DNA of 64,000 bases from Streptomyces sp. PH10-H1 (GTDB lineage: Bacteria > Actinomycetota > Actinomycetes > Streptomycetales > Streptomycetaceae). The DNA is taken from positions 1 to 64,000 of the forward strand of contig NZ_JASISZ010000031.1 in assembly GCF_030063355.1 (NCBI RefSeq). The letters are read 5' to 3'. The translations under genes and the position numbers were made by a program. Shown here in pieces: positions 26,816-35,527 of this stretch. The first letter of the stretch is position 1. Each line of letters opens with the position of its first letter. Under the pieces are notes generated by a model that was not told the DNA's origin, searched no databases, and saw only the letters and a program-made list of their open reading frames with translations.

Positions 26816-26833
26816 AAGTTGGCTGGACAACTT
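26816..26833. promoter_or_regulatory. Palindromic box upstream of the fused oxygenase (GntR-type operator candidate)
   Basis: AAGTTG and CAACTT flank six bases as a perfect inverted repeat ending 12 bp before the start codon. Read on the minus strand, it matches the box before the importer gene at 31518-31535 at 15 of 18 positions. A UTRA-type GntR regulator in the locus is the likely ligand. Confidence 0.65.
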
Positions 26834-26845
26834 ATGGAGGACGTG

Positions 26846-28462
26846 ATGGACCTGACCCGCCTCCCGGCGGCCTGGCTCCGGGACAACTGCGGCTGCTCGT
26901 TGTGCCGCGATCCGCGCAATGGTCAGAAGCTCTTCCACATCACCGATCTGCCGCAGGAGTTGGCCATCGGGGACGTACGGGAGCGGGCCGGCGGAGCCTC
27001 GTTCGAGGTGGAGTGGGTTCCTGACGGACATCGGTCTGTGTACGCGCTGGAGTGGCTGACAGAGTCGGCACCGAGCGGCGACGGCCGTTCCGGAGACGGT
27101 CGTACCGAGGACGGCAAGCAGCTGTGGCGCGCGGCGGCGCTCGACGGGCGGCTGCCCGAGGCCGACTGGGAGGCGTATCTCGCGGAACCGGCCGAGCGGA
27201 TACGGGTGCTGGAGTCCGTCCAGCGGCTCGGCTTCGCGCTGCTGCGGGGAGTGCCGTGCCGCGAACGGCAGGTGCTGGCCGTCGCGGAGACGTTCGGCTA
27301 CGTGCGGGAGACGAACTACGGCTCCCTGTTCGACGTCCGCGTCGAGGCGGACCCGAACAATCTCGCCTTCACCGGCGCCGCGATCACCCCGCACACCGAC
27401 AACCCGTACCGCGACCCCGTGCCGACGCTGCAGCTGCTGCACTGTCTGACGAATGCCGCCACCGGCGGTGACTCGGGGCTCGTCGACGGCTTCGCCGCCG
27501 CCGCGCTGCTGCGCGACGAGGACCCGGCCGCGTACGAGGTGCTGACCCGCACCCTCGTGCCGTTCCGTTTCGACGACGCCCGGAGCGCGCTGCGCGCGGA
27601 CCGGCCGCTGATCGACGTGGACCCGCTCGGGCGGATCCGCGAGGTCCGGTTCAACAACCGGTCCATCGGGACGCTGCGGCTCTCGGCGGAAGAGCTGGAC
27701 TTGTTCTATGCCGCGTATCGGCGGTTCGGCGCCCTGTTGCTGCGGGACGATCTGCGGCTCGATTTCCGGCTGGCGCCCGGTGACTGCCTGATCTTCGACA
27801 ACACCCGTCTGCTGCACGCCCGTACCGCCTTCGCCGAGAGCGGTGAACGTCATCTGCAGGGGTGTTACGCCGATCTCGACGGGCTCGCGAGCACGCTGGA
27901 GGTGCTGCGGCGCGAGCAGCCGCTCGATGAGCTGGCCGCTCTCTTCGAGGGCGCGGGCGCCGAGCAGTATCTGGGCGAGGAGATCACCCAGGCCCAGCAC
28001 ATGCTGCAGGCCGCTGCGCTCGCGGAGGCGGCCGGGGCGGGTGCTTCGCTGGTCGCCGCCGCACTGTTGCATGACGTGGGGCATTTTCACGGGCCTGTGA
28101 GTGGGGCTGACCTGATGGCTTCCGACGGTACGGACAACCGGCACAGTCACACGGGTGCGGAGCGGCTGGCGCGGTGGTTCGGGCCCGAGGTGACCGAGCC
28201 GGTGCGGCTGCATGTCGCCGCGAAGCGGTATCTGTGCGCGGTCGAGCCGGACTACTTCGGGAAGCTGTCGGAAGCCTCGGTTCATACGTTGCGGGTGCAG
28301 GGCGGACCGATGTCCTCGGCGGAGGTGCGCGCCTTTGAGGACGAGGACTTCGGGGCCGATGCTGTGCGGCTGCGACGGTGGGACGAGGCCGCCAAGCGGG
28401 TTGACGCGCGGACGCCGGATTTCGCGCACTTCCGGCCGTTGCTCGCGGGGTTGTTGCGGTAG
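26846..28462 (+). CDS. Fused organophosphonate dioxygenase: TmpA/GBBH-like domain plus PhnZ/TmpB-like HD oxygenase
   Basis: A 538-residue two-enzyme fusion. Residues 1-65 are a zinc module as in gamma-butyrobetaine hydroxylases (C15, C17, C20, H31). Residues ~95-345 are an Fe(II)/2-oxoglutarate dioxygenase with H183-x-D185 and distal H324, with R326 or nearby for 2-oxoglutarate. Residues ~365-535 are an HD-domain di-iron oxygenase. Y375, E378, H385, H409, D410 and H413 keep the exact spacing of PhnZ Y24, E27, H34, H58, D59 and H62; H456, K460 and D513 match H104, K108 and D161. The first half would hydroxylate carbon 1 of an aminoethylphosphonate and the second would cleave the C-P bond to Pi and glycine or glycine betaine. 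GGAGG precedes the ATG. Confidence 0.85.
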   Translation: MDLTRLPAAWLRDNCGCSLCRDPRNGQKLFHITDLPQELAIGDVRERAGGASFEVEWVPDGHRSVYALEWLTESAPSGDGRSGDGRTEDGKQLWRAAALDGRLPEADWEAYLAEPAERIRVLESVQRLGFALLRGVPCRERQVLAVAETFGYVRETNYGSLFDVRVEADPNNLAFTGAAITPHTDNPYRDPVPTLQLLHCLTNAATGGDSGLVDGFAAAALLRDEDPAAYEVLTRTLVPFRFDDARSALRADRPLIDVDPLGRIREVRFNNRSIGTLRLSAEELDLFYAAYRRFGALLLRDDLRLDFRLAPGDCLIFDNTRLLHARTAFAESGERHLQGCYADLDGLASTLEVLRREQPLDELAALFEGAGAEQYLGEEITQAQHMLQAAALAEAAGAGASLVAAALLHDVGHFHGPVSGADLMASDGTDNRHSHTGAERLARWFGPEVTEPVRLHVAAKRYLCAVEPDYFGKLSEASVHTLRVQGGPMSSAEVRAFEDEDFGADAVRLRRWDEAAKRVDARTPDFAHFRPLLAGLLR

Positions 28463-28484
28463 GCCGTCAAGGGGTCGGTGCCGC

Positions 28485-28572
28485 GGCGGGGTATCTCCCC
28501 GGGCGGCGAACGCTCGTGTCAGCGGAACAGCGCGGGTTGAGTTCGTTCGCCGCCCTGCGGGGACACCCCGCC
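28485..28572. terminator. Long imperfect inverted repeat between convergent genes
   Basis: Arms 28485-28512 and 28544-28572 are near-complementary over 28 bases, with GGGCGGCGAACG and CGTTCGCCGCCC perfect at the inner end. Its place between the oxygenase and phospholipase stops fits a bidirectional terminator; a small repeat element is the alternative. Confidence 0.6.
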
Positions 28573-28597
28573 CCGTCCCCTCCGGCCGTCGTCGGCC

Positions 28598-30517
28598 CTA
28601 AGGCTGGAGCCGTCCCGCGAAGCGGCGGGCGAAGCCGTCGCCGGTGTCAGCCGTCACCGTGAAGTCGTAGCGGCCCGCGTTGGTGGCGGGGACCACCGCT
28701 GCCTCCGAGCCGCCCGGGGCCACCGTGATCTGCTGGGTGGGGAGGGTGAACGTTGCTGCTTTTCCACCTGTGTTGGTGAGCGTGAGGCGGATTCCGTTTG
28801 GCTCTTCCACTGCTGCTATTTCCGGGTGCGCCTTTGCCGGGTTCGTCCACGTGCGGACGTCGCCCTGGTAGCCGCGCAGGAATCCGTCCGGGCCGTGGGT
28901 GTCGATGTCGTACGGGCCGCCGCTGACGGACTGGGCGCTGAAGTAGTCGGTGACGCTGCCGCCCACGGGCAGGGTGTAGCGCCAGGCGCCGAACCTGCGG
29001 TGGTTGACGGTGTACATCGACAGGCCCGCGCCGAGGGTGCCCAAGTTGTCGATGGTGATCCAGAGCAGGCCCTTGGCCGTGTCGGTGCGCGAGGAGGACC
29101 CGAAGCGGTAGCCGGTTGGCAGGGACGGGCGGTCGCCGGGCTCGACCTCGGGGAAGTGCTGGACCAGCGGAGGGAAGAGGGGCGGGAGGACTTTTTTGTG
29201 CTGCTCCGCCAGGTCGGCCAGGAGTTTCTTGGTGTCGGGGAGGGGCGGGAACGTTGTGGCGGGCGTGCGGAAGTCGAAGGCCGACATCAGGTCTCCGCAG
29301 ACCGTGCGGCGCCAGGCGGAGATGTTGGGTTCCCGTACGCCCGTCCAGTTCTCCAGGAAGCGCAGCACCGAGGTGTGGTCGAAGACCTCGGAGTTGATGC
29401 GGCCGCCCCGGCTCCAGGGGGAGATGACGATCATCGGGACGCGCGGGCCGAGGCCGATCGGGGCGCCGTTGATGAACTCGTCGGGGGTGCCGTCGGGTGC
29501 GGCCGGAGGGATGACGTGGTCGAAGAAGCCGTCGTTCTCGTCGTAGTTGAGCAGGACGACGGTCTTGGCCCAGACCTCGGGGTGCGCGGCCAGTGCCTCC
29601 AGTACGTAGGAGGAGGTGAAGTCCGCGCCCTGGGCCGGCGGGTGGTTGGGGTGCTCCGACTGGTCGGTGGGGGCCACCACCCAGCTGACGGCCGGGAGAT
29701 TTCCGGCGGCGACGTCCTGCGCGAAGTCGTCGGGGCCCCGCTTGACCATGCCGTTCACATGGAGCGGGGAGTCCTTGGATGCGTTCTGGTACTGCTTGAA
29801 CCAGGCCAGGGCGTTGTCGTCGTAGTTGTCCTCCTGCTGGTACACCTTCCAGGAGACGCCGGCGGCCTGGAGGCGCTCCGGATAGGTGGTCCAGGCGTAC
29901 CCCTTCTCGCTGTTGTCGACGACGGGGCCGCCGCCGGTGCCGTGCGGGTCGACCATGCCGGACCACAGGTAGAGGCGGTTGGGGTTGGTGGACGCCATGG
30001 TGGAGCAGAAGTACTGGTCGCAGAGGGTGAAGGCGTCGGCGAGGGCGTACTGGAAGGGGATGTCCTGGCGCCGGTAGTAGCCCATCGTGTACCAGCTCTT
30101 GGCGGGCACCCAGTTGTTGTACTGACCGTTGGCCCAGGCGCTGTGAGTGCCGTCCCAGGAGTGGTCGAGGTCGAAGATCCGCTGGGCATCGGAGGTGGCG
30201 GTGTCCAGGTGCCAGGGCAGCAGGGTGGTGCCGCCGACGGAGCCGAGGAGTCGCTGGTGCAGGACGTCGGAGCCGTTCGGGAAGCGGAGCAGAGAGCTGT
30301 CACCGTAGCCGCGGGCCCCGTTCAGGGTGCCGAAGTAGTGGTCGAACGAGCGGTTCTCCTGCATCAGGACCACGACGTGTTCGACATCGTCCAGTGTGCC
30401 CTGCTGTGCCGGTGCGGCCAGTGCCTGCTGCAGGCCGGCGGGCAGGGCGCCGGCGCCGAGGGCGGCGCCGGTGGCGACGGCCGAACCCAGCAGCGTACGG
30501 CGGGAGATGGGGGACAC
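28598..30517 (-). CDS. Tat-exported phosphocholine-type phospholipase C
   Basis: A 639-residue secreted phosphoesterase of the PC-PLC/acid phosphatase family. It opens with a twin-arginine signal, SRRTLLGSAVATGAALGAGAL, cleaved near ALAAP. The catalytic region has VVLMQENRSFDHYFGTL, NYDENDGFFDHV and RVPMIVISPWSRGG, which supply metal and substrate contacts. Two C-terminal beta domains follow (about 440-535 and 545-639). It hydrolyses phosphatidylcholine-like lipids to diacylglycerol and a phospho-headgroup. Start GTG with AGGAGG. It sits within the phosphonate locus. Confidence 0.9.
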   Translation of the reverse strand: MSPISRRTLLGSAVATGAALGAGALPAGLQQALAAPAQQGTLDDVEHVVVLMQENRSFDHYFGTLNGARGYGDSSLLRFPNGSDVLHQRLLGSVGGTTLLPWHLDTATSDAQRIFDLDHSWDGTHSAWANGQYNNWVPAKSWYTMGYYRRQDIPFQYALADAFTLCDQYFCSTMASTNPNRLYLWSGMVDPHGTGGGPVVDNSEKGYAWTTYPERLQAAGVSWKVYQQEDNYDDNALAWFKQYQNASKDSPLHVNGMVKRGPDDFAQDVAAGNLPAVSWVVAPTDQSEHPNHPPAQGADFTSSYVLEALAAHPEVWAKTVVLLNYDENDGFFDHVIPPAAPDGTPDEFINGAPIGLGPRVPMIVISPWSRGGRINSEVFDHTSVLRFLENWTGVREPNISAWRRTVCGDLMSAFDFRTPATTFPPLPDTKKLLADLAEQHKKVLPPLFPPLVQHFPEVEPGDRPSLPTGYRFGSSSRTDTAKGLLWITIDNLGTLGAGLSMYTVNHRRFGAWRYTLPVGGSVTDYFSAQSVSGGPYDIDTHGPDGFLRGYQGDVRTWTNPAKAHPEIAAVEEPNGIRLTLTNTGGKAATFTLPTQQITVAPGGSEAAVVPATNAGRYDFTVTADTGDGFARRFAGRLQP

Positions 30518-30619
30518 GGGGCCTCCTGGTCAGAGAGGTAAATGAGGGTTACTGGCGGGTAGCGGTAGCGATGATCGCAGCCGCACATGAACTTAGGAAG
30601 ACCAGTGACCGACGTTTCG

Positions 30620-31369
30620 TCAGATTCCTGTGTGCCGGGAGAGGGAGGTGACCGCAGTCGAGTTGTGGACGGTGAAGGCCACCGTTCCCGGCAGGTAGCG
30701 GTCCTGCGACCACTCCACGGGGAAGCCCGCCGGGTCGGTGGTGCGGCGCCGCTCGCGCAGCAGCGGATCGCCCTCCAGGCAGCCGAGCAGCCGGGCGTCG
30801 TCCGCGTCGGCGAGGGTCAGGTCGATGGTGTGGTGGGCGTCGGTGAACAGTACGCCCTGCTCCTGGAGCGGCACGGTGTGCGAAACCGCGTGGGGGTCGA
30901 GCGCCTCGACGAGGGCGCCTATGTGCTCGGGGTAGACGGTGCGTTCCACCATCACCGGCGCACCGGAGAGGGTGCGTACCCGCAGGACGCGGTAGACCAC
31001 GGCGTCCGGCCGCAGGCGGAGTTGTTCGCGTTCGAGTTCGTCGGCGGGGCCCCTGACGATCTCCACCACCCGGCCGCCGGGTTCCTCGCCGATGGAGCGG
31101 GCCCAGCGGGTGAAGCTGAGGAGTTCACCGAAGCTCTGGACGCGTGCGGTGCCGAGGACGACCCGGCGGGTGCCGCGCCGTGAGGTGACCAGTCCGTCGG
31201 CGCGCAGTACGGCCAGGGCCTGCCGGACGGTGCCGCGCGAGACGCCGTAGCGGGTGGCGAGATCGCTTTCCGCGGGCAGCCGGCCGCCGGAACCGTAGGC
31301 GCCGTCGGCGATGGCCTGCCGCAGATCGGCGGCCACCTTCCGGTACATCGTCTGCCGGCCGTCCGCCAC
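30620..31369 (-). CDS. GntR/HutC-family transcriptional regulator with UTRA domain
   Basis: A 249-residue regulator. Residues ~7-75 are a GntR winged helix (MYRKVAADLRQAIADG, RLPAESDLATRYGVSRGTVRQAL). Residues ~90-245 are a UTRA ligand-binding domain (LSGAPVMVERTVYP, FPVEWSQDRYLPGTVAF). UTRA regulators often sense phosphonates, amino acids or sugar phosphates, and PhnF belongs to this type. It is divergent from the phosphonate-type importer, whose upstream region has two inverted repeats. Start GTG with GGGGAG. Confidence 0.88.
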   Translation of the reverse strand: MADGRQTMYRKVAADLRQAIADGAYGSGGRLPAESDLATRYGVSRGTVRQALAVLRADGLVTSRRGTRRVVLGTARVQSFGELLSFTRWARSIGEEPGGRVVEIVRGPADELEREQLRLRPDAVVYRVLRVRTLSGAPVMVERTVYPEHIGALVEALDPHAVSHTVPLQEQGVLFTDAHHTIDLTLADADDARLLGCLEGDPLLRERRRTTDPAGFPVEWSQDRYLPGTVAFTVHNSTAVTSLSRHTGI

Positions 31370-31416
31370 GCTGCTCCCCCACGTCTTCCGCTGCTCCGGC
31401 GTCGAGCCTAACGGTC

Positions 31417-31431
31417 GGTTCCAGGGGAACC
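31417..31431. promoter_or_regulatory. Inverted repeat in the regulator/importer intergenic region
   Basis: GGTTCC and GGAACC flank AGG, 48 bp upstream of the GntR start. It may be a second operator or an autoregulatory site. Confidence 0.4.
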
Positions 31432-31517
31432 ACGGCGTTCCCGTGACCGACTCCGGGACCAGGTGGTCCGTTCATCTTCCGGACACCAGCCTCCGGCGTA
31501 CTGGGGTCGCGTTGTTC

Positions 31518-31535
31518 AAGTTGTACAGCCAACCC
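31518..31535. promoter_or_regulatory. Importer copy of the 18-bp GntR-type box
   Basis: AAGTTGTACAGCCAACCC lies 24 bp before the binding-protein start. It differs at three positions from the minus-strand reading of the palindrome at 26816-26833. Confidence 0.65.
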
Positions 31536-31558
31536 TGGCTACGTCCATGGAGAGTCCC

Positions 31559-32710
31559 GTGATTCTGCCCCGCCCCCGGGCCGCCGGCCTCGCAGGTGTC
31601 CTCGCCGTAGCGGCGCTCGGCCTCAGCGCCTGTGGCGCCGCACCCACCGAGACCACTGCGGCCGACGGCAAAAAGAGCGCCGCCACCGCAACCTCCGCCG
31701 CCGAGCTGGGCGGAATGGACGCCCTGGTCGCCGCCGCGAAGAAGGAGGGCAAGCTCAACGCGATCGCCCTCCCCCGCGACTGGGCCAACTACGGCGCGAT
31801 CATCGACGGTTTCAGCAAGAAGTACGGCATCAAGGTCGAGGTCGAGAACCCCGACGCCTCCAGCCAGATCGAGATCTCCGCGATCAGCACCCGCAAGGGC
31901 CAGGACCGCGCCCCCGACGTCGTCGACCTCGGCAGCGCCTTCGCGCTCAGCGGTGCCACCCAGGGCCTTTTCGCGTCGTACAAGGTCGCGGACTACGAGA
32001 AGATCCCCGCGGCCCAGAAGGACGCACAGGCGCGCTGGTACTACGACTACGGCGGCTATGTCTCGATCGGCTGCGACGCCAAGCGCGTCAAGGAGTGCCC
32101 CAAGACCTTCGCGGACCTCCTCAAGCCGCAGTACAAGGGCCAGGTGGCGCTGAACGGCAACCCGACGAAGTCCGGTTCGGCCTTCGGCGGCGTCTACGCG
32201 GCGGCCATCGCCAACAAGGGCTCGTTCGACAACATCCAGCCCGGCCTGGACTTCTTCGGGCAGCTGAAGAAGTCAGGCAACTACAACCCGGTGGAGTCCA
32301 CCCCGGCGACCGTCCAGAAGGGCGAGACGCCGATCAGCATCGACTGGGACTACCTCAACGCGGGTTACACCGACGAGTTCGGGTCCAAGGGCGTGGACTG
32401 GAAGGTCTCCATTTCCAGTGACGGCGTCTACGCCCAGTACTACGCGCAGGCCGTGAACAAGGACGCGCCGCACCCGGCGGCCGCCCGCCTGTGGGAGGAG
32501 TACCTGTACAGCTCCGAGGGCCAGAACCTGTGGCTCAAGGGCTACGCCCGTCCCGTGCTGATGGACGCCCTCAAGCAGTCCGGCGCCCTCGACTCGGCCG
32601 CCGCCGCCAAGCTGCCCGCCGTGGCCGGCACCCCGGTCTTCCCGACCCCCGCGCAGGTGGACGCGGCCAAGAAGGCCGTCACCCAGGGCTGGGCCAAGGC
32701 CGTCTCCTGA
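31559..32710 (+). CDS. ABC transporter substrate-binding lipoprotein, 2-aminoethylphosphonate type
   Basis: A 383-residue extracellular binding protein. The signal peptide ends with lipobox LSAC, placing the lipidated Cys at residue 25. The mature protein is a type II periplasmic-binding fold of the iron/spermidine/AEP class (ELGGMDALVAAAKKEGKLNAIALP, DVVDLGSAFA, GETPISIDWDYLNAGY). GTG at 31559 is preferred because GGAGAG sits four to five bases upstream. It heads an importer operon next to a C-P cleaving oxygenase, which points to a phosphonate ligand; putrescine or iron remain alternatives. Confidence 0.82.
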   Translation: MILPRPRAAGLAGVLAVAALGLSACGAAPTETTAADGKKSAATATSAAELGGMDALVAAAKKEGKLNAIALPRDWANYGAIIDGFSKKYGIKVEVENPDASSQIEISAISTRKGQDRAPDVVDLGSAFALSGATQGLFASYKVADYEKIPAAQKDAQARWYYDYGGYVSIGCDAKRVKECPKTFADLLKPQYKGQVALNGNPTKSGSAFGGVYAAAIANKGSFDNIQPGLDFFGQLKKSGNYNPVESTPATVQKGETPISIDWDYLNAGYTDEFGSKGVDWKVSISSDGVYAQYYAQAVNKDAPHPAAARLWEEYLYSSEGQNLWLKGYARPVLMDALKQSGALDSAAAAKLPAVAGTPVFPTPAQVDAAKKAVTQGWAKAVS

Positions 32711-33573
32711 TGATCCTGAAGACCCTGAAGAGCAGGGCGCCGGCCGGCCTGCTGGCGGTGCTTCCGCTCGTGCTGTTCATGCTGGTGGCGTTCGGACTGC
32801 CCGCCGCCGCCATGCTGACCGGCGCCTTCAGTACGTCGAGCGACGCGCCGGGAGGCGCGCGATGGACGACGTCGAACCTCACGGACTCCGTGCGGGGCGC
32901 GTATCTCACCGGGCTGATCGGCAGCGTGAAACTGTCCGCGCTGTCCGCGCTGCTGGCCACCGTGCTCGGACTCCCCCTCGCGCAGGCCGTGGTGACCTCC
33001 CGTCACCGCGCCCTGCGGGAGGGCGTCCTCGCGGCGTCCGGGGTGCTGGCCAACTTCGGCGGGGTGCCGCTCGCCTTCGCCTTCATCGCCACCCTCGGCA
33101 ACGCGGGCGTGCTCACCGAGCACCTCGGGCTGACCGGCAAGGGCTGGAGCCTCTACACGTTCTGGGGCCTGGTGGTGGTCTATCTGTACTTCCTGCTGCC
33201 GCTGATGGTCCTGGCCATCACGCCGGCCCTCGAGGGGCTGCGCAAGCAGTGGCGTGAGGCCGCGCACAACAGCGGTGCCACCGGCTTCCAGTACTGGCGG
33301 CACGTGGCGCTGCCCGTACTGGCCCCGTCGCTGCTCGGCGGTTACGTGCTGCTCTTCGGCAGTGCCTTCGCCGCCTACGCCACGGCCGCCGCGCTGGGCA
33401 GCGGCTCGGTGCCGCTGATCACCGTGCAGATCGCCGACGCGCTGTCCGGCAACGTCCTGGTGGGCCAGGGCAACATCGCGCTCGCGCTCAGCCTGGACAT
33501 GGTCGTGGTCGCCGGGCTCGTCATGGCGGTCTACGTCCCCCTCCAGCGAAGGAGCGCACGATGGCTCGACTGA
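32710..33573 (+). CDS. ABC transporter permease, first subunit (PhnU-like)
   Basis: A 287-residue permease with six predicted helices and the cytoplasmic EAA loop EAAHNSGATGFQYWRHVALPVLAPSLL. The start overlaps the binding-protein stop by one base (TGATG), so translation is coupled. It belongs to the spermidine/putrescine/AEP permease family and pairs with the next gene. Confidence 0.88.
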   Translation: MILKTLKSRAPAGLLAVLPLVLFMLVAFGLPAAAMLTGAFSTSSDAPGGARWTTSNLTDSVRGAYLTGLIGSVKLSALSALLATVLGLPLAQAVVTSRHRALREGVLAASGVLANFGGVPLAFAFIATLGNAGVLTEHLGLTGKGWSLYTFWGLVVVYLYFLLPLMVLAITPALEGLRKQWREAAHNSGATGFQYWRHVALPVLAPSLLGGYVLLFGSAFAAYATAAALGSGSVPLITVQIADALSGNVLVGQGNIALALSLDMVVVAGLVMAVYVPLQRRSARWLD

Positions 33574-34448
33574 CCCGCAAGCCGATGTGGCGCGGCGCCG
33601 TCGGCCTGCTCGCCGGCCTGTACTTCCTGGTCCCGGTCGCCGCCTCGGTGATCTTCACCGTGGACATCCCGGGCCAGGGTCTCACCCTCGACGCGTACGG
33701 CGGCATCCTGGGCGCGGACGGCTTCACCGACAGTCTGCTGCTCACCATGGAGCTGGCCGCCGCGACCATCGTCCTGGTGATGGTGCTGCTGGTCCCCGCG
33801 CTGGTCGCGGTGCGGCTCGGCGCGCCCCGGCTGCGGCCGGTGCTGGAGATCGTCTGCTCGCTGCCGCTGGTGGTGCCCTCGGTGGCGCTGGTCTCCGGCT
33901 ACAGCAGCGTGCTGCGCTGGGGGCCCGAACACCTTTCGCGCACCCCGCTGTTCCAGACGTTCACCGCGGTGCAGGACAAGCGGTTCCCGTTCGTCCTGGT
34001 CCTCGCCTACACGGTGATGGCGCTGCCGCTCGCCTACCGGGCGCTGGACTCCGGGATGCGCGCGGTCGACGTCCGCGTCCTGGTGGAGGCCGCCCGCAGC
34101 TGCGGCGCGAGCGCCCCTCGGGCCGTTCTGCAGGTGGTGCTGCCGAACATGCGCGGCGCGCTGCTGAACGCGTCCTTCCTCACCCTGGCGCTGGTGCTGG
34201 GCGAGTACACCGTCGGCGCACTGCTCGGATACCAGCCGTTCGCGGTGTGGATCGTCAACACCGGCGGCAACCAGGCCCAGCTGTCGGTGGCCGTCTCGGT
34301 GCTGAGCCTGGTGGTCACCTGGGTGCTGCTGCTCGTGCTCGCCGCCGCGGGCCGGCCCCGCGACCGGTCCCGTTCCCTGTCCCGTAAGTCCCGCCGGGCC
34401 GGCCGCGACGCGGCCGCTCCCGCACCGATCGCACAGGAGGCGGCATGA
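33561..34448 (+). CDS. ABC transporter permease, second subunit (PhnV-like)
   Basis: A 295-residue permease with about six helices and the EAA loop EAARSCGASAPRAVLQVVLPNM. AAGGAG precedes an ATG that overlaps the first permease by 13 bp. An Arg/Ser-rich tail of about 25 residues follows the last helix. It forms the heterodimeric pore with the first permease. Confidence 0.88.
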   Translation: MARLTRKPMWRGAVGLLAGLYFLVPVAASVIFTVDIPGQGLTLDAYGGILGADGFTDSLLLTMELAAATIVLVMVLLVPALVAVRLGAPRLRPVLEIVCSLPLVVPSVALVSGYSSVLRWGPEHLSRTPLFQTFTAVQDKRFPFVLVLAYTVMALPLAYRALDSGMRAVDVRVLVEAARSCGASAPRAVLQVVLPNMRGALLNASFLTLALVLGEYTVGALLGYQPFAVWIVNTGGNQAQLSVAVSVLSLVVTWVLLLVLAAAGRPRDRSRSLSRKSRRAGRDAAAPAPIAQEAA

Positions 34449-35527
34449 CCGCCGCTACGGCCTTGCAGGCCACCACGTCCGACGCCACCGCCACGACCGT
34501 CGAGTTCCGGGCGCTGCGCAAGTCGTTCGGCGCCACGACGGCTCTCGACGGCCTCGATCTGACCGCCCGTCCCGGGGAGCTGCTCGCGCTGCTCGGCCCG
34601 TCCGGCTGCGGCAAGACCACGGCGCTGCGGATGCTGGCCGGCTTCGAACGGCCCGACTCCGGTGAGGTCCTGGTCGACGGCCTGGACATCAGCGCCGTCC
34701 CCGCACACCGCCGCGACGCCGGCATGGTCTTCCAGTCGTACAGCCTCTTCCCGCATCTGACGGCCGCCGACAATGTCGCGTTCGGCCTGAAGATGCGGCG
34801 CACCGGCGCCGCGGAACGGCGCTCGCGTGCCCATGAGCTGCTGGAGCTGGTGGGCCTGCCGCAGCACGCCGACCGCTTCCCGCACCAGTTGTCCGGCGGC
34901 CAGCAGCAGCGCGTGGCGCTGGCCCGCGCGCTGGCGCTGCGGCCCAAGGTGCTGCTGCTGGACGAACCGCTGTCGGCCCTTGACGCCAAGGTCCGGGTGA
35001 CGCTGCGCGAGGAGATCAGACGGCTGCAGCAGGAGCTGCGGATCACCACCGTCTTCGTCACCCACGACCAGGAGGAGGCCTTGTCCACGGCCGACCGGGT
35101 CGCGGTCATGCGCGAGGGCCGGCTGGAGCAGTGCGCGGCGCCCGCCGAGCTGTACGACACGCCCGCGACCGCGTTCGTCGCTGAGTTCGTCGGCACCATG
35201 AACCGGCTGCCGGGCACGATGGCGGACGGCGACGTGGAGGTGCTCGGCCAGCGGCTGCCGGTGCGCGGCGACGCCCCGGCGCACAGTTCGGTGGACGTCC
35301 TGGTCCGCCCGGAGGCCCTGGAGGCCACCGCGGACGAGGACGGCCGCTCCCGGGTGCTCACCGCGGCCTTCCACGGCTCGGTCACCCGTCTCACCCTGTC
35401 GCTGCCGGACGGCGCCACCGTCAAGGCCGATGTGCCGAGCCACCGCGCGGCCACCCTGCCGGCCGGCGCCGCCGTCACCGTGACCCTCCCGCAGCGCCCG
35501 GTGCTCGTCGACGGACGTACCGCGTGA
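34445..35527 (+). CDS. ABC transporter ATP-binding protein (PhnT/PotA-like)
   Basis: A 360-residue ATPase with Walker A GPSGCGKTT, Q-loop VFQSYSLFP, signature LSGGQQQRVALARAL, Walker B VLLLDEPLSALD and switch His in VTHDQEEAL. A C-terminal TOBE domain starts near residue 250. It overlaps the permease by four bases (ATGA) with GGAGG upstream. It drives the phosphonate-type importer. Confidence 0.9.
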   Translation: MTAATALQATTSDATATTVEFRALRKSFGATTALDGLDLTARPGELLALLGPSGCGKTTALRMLAGFERPDSGEVLVDGLDISAVPAHRRDAGMVFQSYSLFPHLTAADNVAFGLKMRRTGAAERRSRAHELLELVGLPQHADRFPHQLSGGQQQRVALARALALRPKVLLLDEPLSALDAKVRVTLREEIRRLQQELRITTVFVTHDQEEALSTADRVAVMREGRLEQCAAPAELYDTPATAFVAEFVGTMNRLPGTMADGDVEVLGQRLPVRGDAPAHSSVDVLVRPEALEATADEDGRSRVLTAAFHGSVTRLTLSLPDGATVKADVPSHRAATLPAGAAVTVTLPQRPVLVDGRTA

